A stretch of 64,000 nt of DNA from Chitinophagaceae bacterium (GTDB lineage: Bacteria > Bacteroidota > Bacteroidia > Chitinophagales > Chitinophagaceae): positions 1,682,854 through 1,746,853 of the forward strand of contig JADKAM010000001.1 of NCBI GenBank assembly GCA_016715365.1. The letters are read 5' to 3'. The notes under the pieces were generated by a model. It had not been told where the DNA came from. It did not search any database and worked only from the letters and a program-made list of their open reading frames with translations. Below, piece after piece: positions 58,601 through 64,000 of this stretch; position 1 is the stretch's first letter; each line of letters begins with the position of its first letter. A program made the translations under genes and the position numbers.

Positions 58601-60848
58601 AGACAAGGTTTTAATTAATAATATTCACGATTATTCTGATTGGGTAGTCACATTTGATCGGAACCTTGGGCCTGAAGTTTATGATTTACCGGGTCAAGAT
58701 GGCGAAATCCCTTTTTTACTTGATTACATTCCCGGTGAGGAGATTACAGGTGTATCAAGTTATTTGACAACCCGGCCTACATCTGAAATTGTCGGATTAT
58801 TAGGACCACATTTCAAAGCCTATGATATACCAATAGACAATGAAGGAGATAATGGAATGCTAAAAATGCTTTTAGAAGATCTTAGGGCAGTTAGTAGTTC
58901 TCTGGTGATGCAATTGAATTCAGGAAAGAACAAAGCCTTTGAGGTTGTTGGAGCAGCTTTTACCAAAAGGGTTTTGGAAAAGAAAGGGTTCTGACTAATT
59001 CTTTTTGATTCCTATTGATTTGCATCAAAACTTATTTGCCGGATTAAATTCCGAAAACAAAAGCCGTGCTGACCACTTGCTTGTAAAAATTGATACCGAA
59101 AAGAGGTCCATCGATTTTAACGTTATCGAAGTGAAATGCCGAAAGTCATTATCGGTTACTGAGGCTGCAGATTTAAAAGAGAAAATGAAGCAACAAATGG
59201 ATAATACCATTTTGGCTGTGAAAGAGCATTTTGATCCACAAAATTCTGCTTCATCTAACAGGTTAGATCGGACTATTAAAAATAAAGAGCTAAAATCGTT
59301 ATTAGAATTTTACATCTATAGAGCAATTCGTTATCAGCATTTAAGCCCAAATACTGCTGAGTATTATTTAACTTTTGTTCAATCACTTGATGCTGGATTT
59401 CAAATGACGTTCCGGGAACTCGGATTAATTTATGATTTTTCTTCATCCAAAAGACACCATAAGGAAGAGATTAATAGCGAACTAACCTATTTTACTTTTG
59501 GATCGAAATTAATTTCGGAAATCTTAAATCCTGATTCGGATTTAAATACCAAACGATTAGAGAAGGCGGATGAAGATTTGTCTATAACAGATTACTTTGG
59601 GTCCACAGAAGAGTTGTCTCCATTTATACAAAAATTCGCTTCTGTTGGTACTGAAAGTCATTCAAGCCCTCCTTTACAGGAAAAAGTTTCACAGGTAAAA
59701 ACAAAGTTGCAGAACCTGAAGTGCCCATTCTCCGTAATGAAGAAGTGAAGGTTGAACAAAAAATTGACACAATAAAAAATACAGATAGTTATCCAATTTA
59801 TGATACGATTATTGGAAAGACCAGTGACAGTGAACAGTATGGTATAATTGGGAAGTCAATTCAAGGGAAGAGTATTACTATTGATGCAAATGAAACAAAT
59901 ACGATTAGCCTTTTTGGAGTACAGGGAGGCGGAAAAAGTTATACGATTGGCACTATAACTGAAATGATGTTAAAACAGTTTTCATCAATCAATAAGTTAC
60001 CGGCGCCATTGTCAGGCGTAATATTTCACTATAGTGAAACTATGGATTATTCTCCAGAAGCAGTTTCAATGATTTATCCAAATGACCAAGAAAGGGAAAT
60101 TGCAATGCTCAGTTCAAAGTATGGTGCAGATCCTGATAAATTAGATGATATTATTTTGTTTGCCCCTGCAGACAAAATGGAAGAAAGAAAAGCCCAATTT
60201 CCTTCGATTGAAATTAAGCAAATTGCCTTTAATTCAAAAGAGCTCAATGTACAGGATTGGATGTTTTTGCTTGGGGCTATTGGCAACGATGCTACCTATG
60301 TGAGGCAATTGAAGGCTATCATGAGAGAAATTAGAACTAACATAACCATCGCCGAACTCAGAACAAGGATTGATGGCTCATTATTATTAACCAATGTTTT
60401 TGTCATTATGCTAAATATTTTCTCCGGAGTGAGAGAAGTCGCAGGAAAGACTTTCAATAAGTTTATTGTATTTGATGAAGCTCATAAATATATGGGTAAT
60501 AAAGATCTTACGGGAACAATAGTTACTGCTATACGGGAAATGCGCCATAAAGGAGTTTCTATCATGATTGCCAGTCAGGACCCTCCAAGCTTGCCAAATG
60601 AAATCATCGAACTGAGTAGTATCCTGATTATGCACAAGTTTAATAGTCCACAGTGGTTAAAGCATATTCAAAAATCAATTACACCTGCCGCTGAAATCAA
60701 CGCTAATGATCTTGCTTCTTTGGCACCTGGAGAAGCTTTTATCTGGGCAACAAAATCAACTGACAAATTGATCATGACCAGGCCAATTAAAATTTTTACC
60801 AGACCAAGAGTTACTAAACATGGAGGAGGGACCGTTGAAGCCATATAA
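55657..60848 (+). pseudogene. Giant HerA-type translocase protein (DptH/MAD8-like), at least six disruptions
   Basis: Pieces in all three frames join into one protein of about 1730 residues, close to DptH size. Breaks: near 56316, a TAG at 56888, near 57025, near 57820, near 58994 and near 59715. The only large ATPase core is in the last piece: G-V-Q-G-G-G-K-S-Y-T (residues 66-75 of that piece) and F-I-V-F-D-E-A-H-K (Walker B), the FtsK/HerA signature. The earlier pieces have no clear domain. It would use ATP to move along DNA and supply the restriction step. Confidence 0.7.
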
Positions 60849-61537
60849 AATAGATATAATCACATTTACCAACCAAGGTTTGCGGCCCTCTAATGAGGAT
60901 AGATCATACCACGCTCAGATCGACAAAAACGCTTACCTGCTATTACTGGCTGATGGTATGGGGGGTATACAGATGGACACTTGGCTGCGGAAATTGCAAT
61001 TGAGGAAATTTCTAACAATATAAGAATAGGAGGCGTATTTAATATTGAACAAAATATTGAATTGCATTCTTAGTGCAGATAAAGTTATTAAAGAGAGACT
61101 AAATAATGCGGGTGCAACTGTTGGAGGGGTATTGATTACAATGGAAAGCATTTTTATTTTTTGGGCAGGTGACATAAAAATCACTTTGATTACTGAGAGT
61201 GATTGCTTTACATCAAAAGAACATACATTGCTGAATGTTTTGAAAGATGCACAGATAACAATTAAGGCTGAAGAAATTAATAGACTGACTCATACTGTAG
61301 TACGTTCTGTTGGAGGAGATTCAAATGCTTATATTCCCGAGATAGTTAAATTCGAAAGAAATGGCCCCTTCAAAGGTCTTATATATTCTGACGGCATGCT
61401 TTCCTTTTATTCCTAATAATGAATTATTCAATTTGCTAAACGATAATACTTACAATGATCTTAAAGAAGGATTTGATCCCTCAATTTTTAATGAATCAAA
61501 AGATAACGTTACTGGATTATTTTTCTTTTCTGACTGA
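60820..61537 (+). pseudogene. PP2C-family protein phosphatase, three disruptions
   Basis: The start at 60820 (or TTG 60835) overlaps the end of the translocase gene. G-L-R-P-S-N-E-D-R is the PP2C start motif; L-L-L-A-D-G-M-G-G is the metal-binding D-G-M-G-G. The frame breaks there (run of G near 60962). It resumes as D-G-H-L-A-A-E, breaks again near 61060, and breaks once more at a T run near 61402. The last part continues to the stop at 61537. A PP2C phosphatase would reverse the kinase action of the same operon. Confidence 0.7.
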
Positions 61538-61676
61538 CACAGTGCACTTTCCTTTAATTAATTTATACCTTACTTTCTCACTTCCATAAAAACTCAGTTT
61601 AAAGGGTTTTATTCTCTTCACTTTGTTTGCATAAATATGTAGCCAACTGAAACTGGAGGAAAAAGCGAAATTGTAA

Positions 61677-62837
61677 TTATTCAGATTCTTCCAAAATTAA
61701 TCTGGATTTTATAATAAAAGCCACTACTCTTATCTCCACATTATGCCCGATTAATGAACTCTCATTTTGCATAGCTAATACAAGATCTGGTAAAGTTCCT
61801 TTAATTAATGAGTAATCTGTAGAGATATTATCGGCATGTTTAAATTTATAGTATGAATAAGCCAGGCCGTTTACAAAATACCTGCCGTTTTGTGTATTCA
61901 TAAACTTATAATTAATTGAGGCCGTTGTATTCATTATTGGGAGTGAAGGTATCAGTTTCATTCCATACAAAACCAGGGGATTTGAAGAAAAAACAGAGAT
62001 AACAGGGGAGAGGTCTTTCATAAAATTTTTCAATTTATCCTGGGCTTCCTGATCTACACCAATCCAATAAGTCCAGTAAGAAGTATTGGCCGGTAGGTTT
62101 ATGCTTATAGCTGTCTTATTCTGATGTTCAAGATTGCCAACCGAGTATACCATTGCTGTAGTTTTCAATACTTCAACGTAACTGGTATCATATATTCTCT
62201 TTGGGGTAGTATTAAATTTCGGATTGCTAGTTTTTGATGGAACCCTGTCAATTGTTAATATGGCGTCTTTACCAAACAAGGCCTCGGTATAGATTGATAT
62301 TTTATAAATGCCTTTAGAAGTTATACTAATCTTTTCATTTTCCAATACCTTAAAATCTTGTTTTCTGTATATCTCATTACCTTTATTAACTTCAGTAATA
62401 AATATTGTTGCCGAACCTTTTTTATTGATAACAGCAGCATTAATAATAAGGTTATCATCTTTATCCAATCCGATTATATTATCCTCCATATCGTCGCTTA
62501 ATAATCCAGATAGGCTAAGTTGTTTATTTATTAGTCGGATGCCGGTTATCTCTGAAGGTGATTCGCAACCAAGTTTGAGAATGTTTTTAGTGTTCTCATC
62601 TATTGTAACAGTGAGATTAATTTTGTCGTTCCCAGTTTTTAATTGAAGATAATGTTCTCCAAAGGTTAAGGTTTGTCGGTTGGCATCATCAGCAGTTATA
62701 GTACCAAAGGCAACTCCATCAATTATCAAAGTGCCGGATTTACAGGGAACGATAACAACTTGTTTTATTTTGGAGATTTGGGCCTGTATTTTGCAAATAA
62801 TTAAAAAAGCCAGTGGCAGTAAAAGGATTTTTTTCAT
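61677..62837 (-). CDS. Secreted hypothetical protein
   Basis: A 386-residue exported protein from ATG 62837 (signal peptide M-K-K-I-L-L-L-P then a hydrophobic run to Q-A-Q). The longer frame adds 12 implausible residues. The body is beta-strand-rich with many N-K and T-I-D segments. No family is recognised; a surface or periplasmic protein is likely. It is transcribed toward the defence operon, so the two converge. Confidence 0.65.
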   Translation of the reverse strand: MKKILLLPLAFLIICKIQAQISKIKQVVIVPCKSGTLIIDGVAFGTITADDANRQTLTFGEHYLQLKTGNDKINLTVTIDENTKNILKLGCESPSEITGIRLINKQLSLSGLLSDDMEDNIIGLDKDDNLIINAAVINKKGSATIFITEVNKGNEIYRKQDFKVLENEKISITSKGIYKISIYTEALFGKDAILTIDRVPSKTSNPKFNTTPKRIYDTSYVEVLKTTAMVYSVGNLEHQNKTAISINLPANTSYWTYWIGVDQEAQDKLKNFMKDLSPVISVFSSNPLVLYGMKLIPSLPIMNTTASINYKFMNTQNGRYFVNGLAYSYYKFKHADNISTDYSLIKGTLPDLVLAMQNESSLIGHNVEIRVVAFIIKSRLILEESE

Positions 62838-63012
62838 AAAGCATTTTAGGTATATAGCACAATGATAGTGCAAAACTGCTAAATTATTAAAATTGCTTTT
62901 TTGGCCAAATCGTTTTGCTGTGTGCTGTTAAAAGCTGGCTTTCTTCCATTAACCTAAGCGTAATAGAAATATAATAGTTTTATAAATCAAGTTATTTACT
63001 TTTTATATAAAA

Positions 63013-63205
63013 TCCGGAATATTCCGAAAAAATTAATAACTGCAACATCATAGCATTACTTATGTATTATTTAGGCATTTATTAATCTTGGATATTTCAG
63101 AATGATCCAGGAATAATAAGGGAAAGGAAATAATTATAATAACAAAATAGAATTTGCATATCATTAGCTGATATAAGAACTGCGATTTTTTCGGAATATT
63201 CCGGA
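63013..63205. repeat. Pair of perfect 21-bp inverted repeats about 150 bases apart
   Basis: The arms at 63013-63033 and 63185-63205 are exact reverse complements. Each contains the palindrome CGGAATATTCCG plus a run of six A (or T). The 151 bases between are AT-rich and show no gene. It could be a MITE-like element, or two operator copies for a regulator of the flanking divergent gap (62838-63258). Confidence 0.75.
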
Positions 63206-63258
63206 ATAATAATGAATGGTAATAATAAGGCGACTGAGTGAGATAACCTCAAAAATAA

Positions 63259-63981
63259 CTAAGATTTAAAATTTACGCTAAAGAGAACTCCTTGGTGTGG
63301 ATCATCTTTTAATATATTATCAGCTAAAAAAACAGACGGTGCATAATGTTCCTGGGCATATAAATTTTCTGAAATAAATATATGGTCTATATTTTGTTCT
63401 ATTTTTTCGGTAGCTCGAAAAATGCTTAATTTGTCTGTAAATTTTATGATCTCATTTCTGCTTTGTATGACGGGTAATTGCCGTCTTTCCTCTTCATAAA
63501 ATGACGTATTAAAATCACCAACTATAACCATATTTTGGTTAAAAGGTAAAATATGCTGAATATCAGTTTTAAAATTATCAAGTTCAGGTTGAGCGATTTC
63601 TTTTTGATATTTTATTCCATAGGTGCCGATAATAGTAGCATAAATACATAATTCATTTCCATCTACAATAAATTTATGACAAAGGGATGTGTAAGGATCA
63701 ATTGTTTCTATTTGCGATAAGGATTGGTGTTTACTGAAAATACTTGTTCTCACTGGAATTTCCCCTTCTATATATTCCCCGTATTTCAACTTTTGAAATA
63801 CTCTATCAGTGGGAATAGGGGTGGTATGATAATGGAAATGGTTTTCATTAAATTTAAACGATAAGATGTTCTCCGTAATTATTATAAAATCAAAATCATG
63901 TTTATTTAATTCCGCGATAATTAATCCTTGTAAGGATTTAGATTTTTTGAACCAGTCTATATTAATTGTTCCGATTTTCAT
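63259..63981 (-). CDS. Endonuclease/exonuclease/phosphatase-fold protein
   Basis: A 240-residue protein of the EEP superfamily. Near the start N-I-D-W and T-E-N give the first metal ligands. V-G-D-F-N-T-S-F holds the catalytic D-x-N, and N-I-D-H-I-F-I plus D-D-P-H-Q-G form the last motifs. No signal peptide, so it is intracellular. It could cut DNA or RNA, or dephosphorylate a small molecule. The start ATG at 63981 lies close to the window edge, so upstream neighbours are unknown. Confidence 0.75.
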   Translation of the reverse strand: MKIGTINIDWFKKSKSLQGLIIAELNKHDFDFIIITENILSFKFNENHFHYHTTPIPTDRVFQKLKYGEYIEGEIPVRTSIFSKHQSLSQIETIDPYTSLCHKFIVDGNELCIYATIIGTYGIKYQKEIAQPELDNFKTDIQHILPFNQNMVIVGDFNTSFYEEERRQLPVIQSRNEIIKFTDKLSIFRATEKIEQNIDHIFISENLYAQEHYAPSVFLADNILKDDPHQGVLFSVNFKS

Positions 63982-64000
63982 GTATGTTATTTTATGATAG

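Noticed and set aside
46552..61537. Classical BREX, DISARM or Dnd assignment
   Set aside because: No PglZ, no DrmA/DrmB-type helicase pair, and no DndABCDE genes are visible. Only a mix of MADS/Dpt-like parts is seen.
1..64000. CRISPR array
   Set aside because: No regularly spaced direct repeats of 25-40 bases were found; the repeats present are palindromic pairs.

Overview
The window is a chromosomal segment of a Bacteroidota bacterium, most likely of the family Chitinophagaceae. This rests on the nusG/rplKAJL/rpoBC block, the TAnnTTTG type of -7 promoter element, weak Shine-Dalgarno sequences, and Bacteroidota-typical products (DUF4920, DUF6498, ECF sigma factors, LytTR regulators, a TGLAY-type integrase). 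The assignment is by pattern recognition, not by database search.

Positions 1-37201 are conserved chromosome and every gene there reads cleanly. It holds the nusG 3' end, two secreted proteins inserted before rplK, rplK-rplA-rplJ-rplL, a ribonuclease D, rpoB and rpoC. A minus-strand stress-like cluster follows (two paralogous ECF sigma factors and helical-bundle proteins). Then come an OmpH-like chaperone, an APC permease, a heptose-7-phosphate kinase, an isoaspartyl peptidase and IspD. Next is a phosphorelay (hybrid kinase, receiver, Hpt) facing a LytTR regulator. Last are a cyclophilin, an M1 peptidase with a FemAB/GNAT-like protein, an exopolysaccharide sugar transferase, a Gfo/Idh oxidoreductase and AccA. 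Repeat-type palindromes sit between several of these genes.

A tRNA-Asp gene (37395-37471) marks the start of an integrated accessory region. A tyrosine recombinase (37726-38967) lies just downstream, followed by an excisionase-like HTH protein and a zinc-ribbon membrane protein. After a stretch of gene remnants comes an intact cassette: a PD-(D/E)xK nuclease, a trypsin-like protease, a small protein and a GIY-YIG protein (42753-44499). An AbiE-type toxin-antitoxin pair with a visible operator follows.

The main find is a large defence-type operon at 46552-61537. It has a type I-like adenine methyltransferase, an HsdS specificity subunit, and a giant NERD-kinase-kinase-P-loop protein. Two unrecognised proteins follow, then a very large HerA-type translocase protein of the DptH/MAD8 kind and a PP2C phosphatase. 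The proposed logic is methylation marking of self, a kinase/phosphatase switch, and an ATP-driven effector. It resembles MADS (methylation-associated defence) and the Dnd-associated DptFGH module, with no PglZ and no DndABCDE visible.

The accessory region carries at least about 20 frameshifts and stop codons, many in homopolymers, while the first 37 kb has none. Either the island is decaying or its sequence is of poorer quality. The last 2.5 kb holds a secreted protein, a pair of long inverted repeats and an endonuclease/exonuclease/phosphatase-fold protein. No second copy of the tRNA end was found, so the right boundary of the island is probably outside the window.
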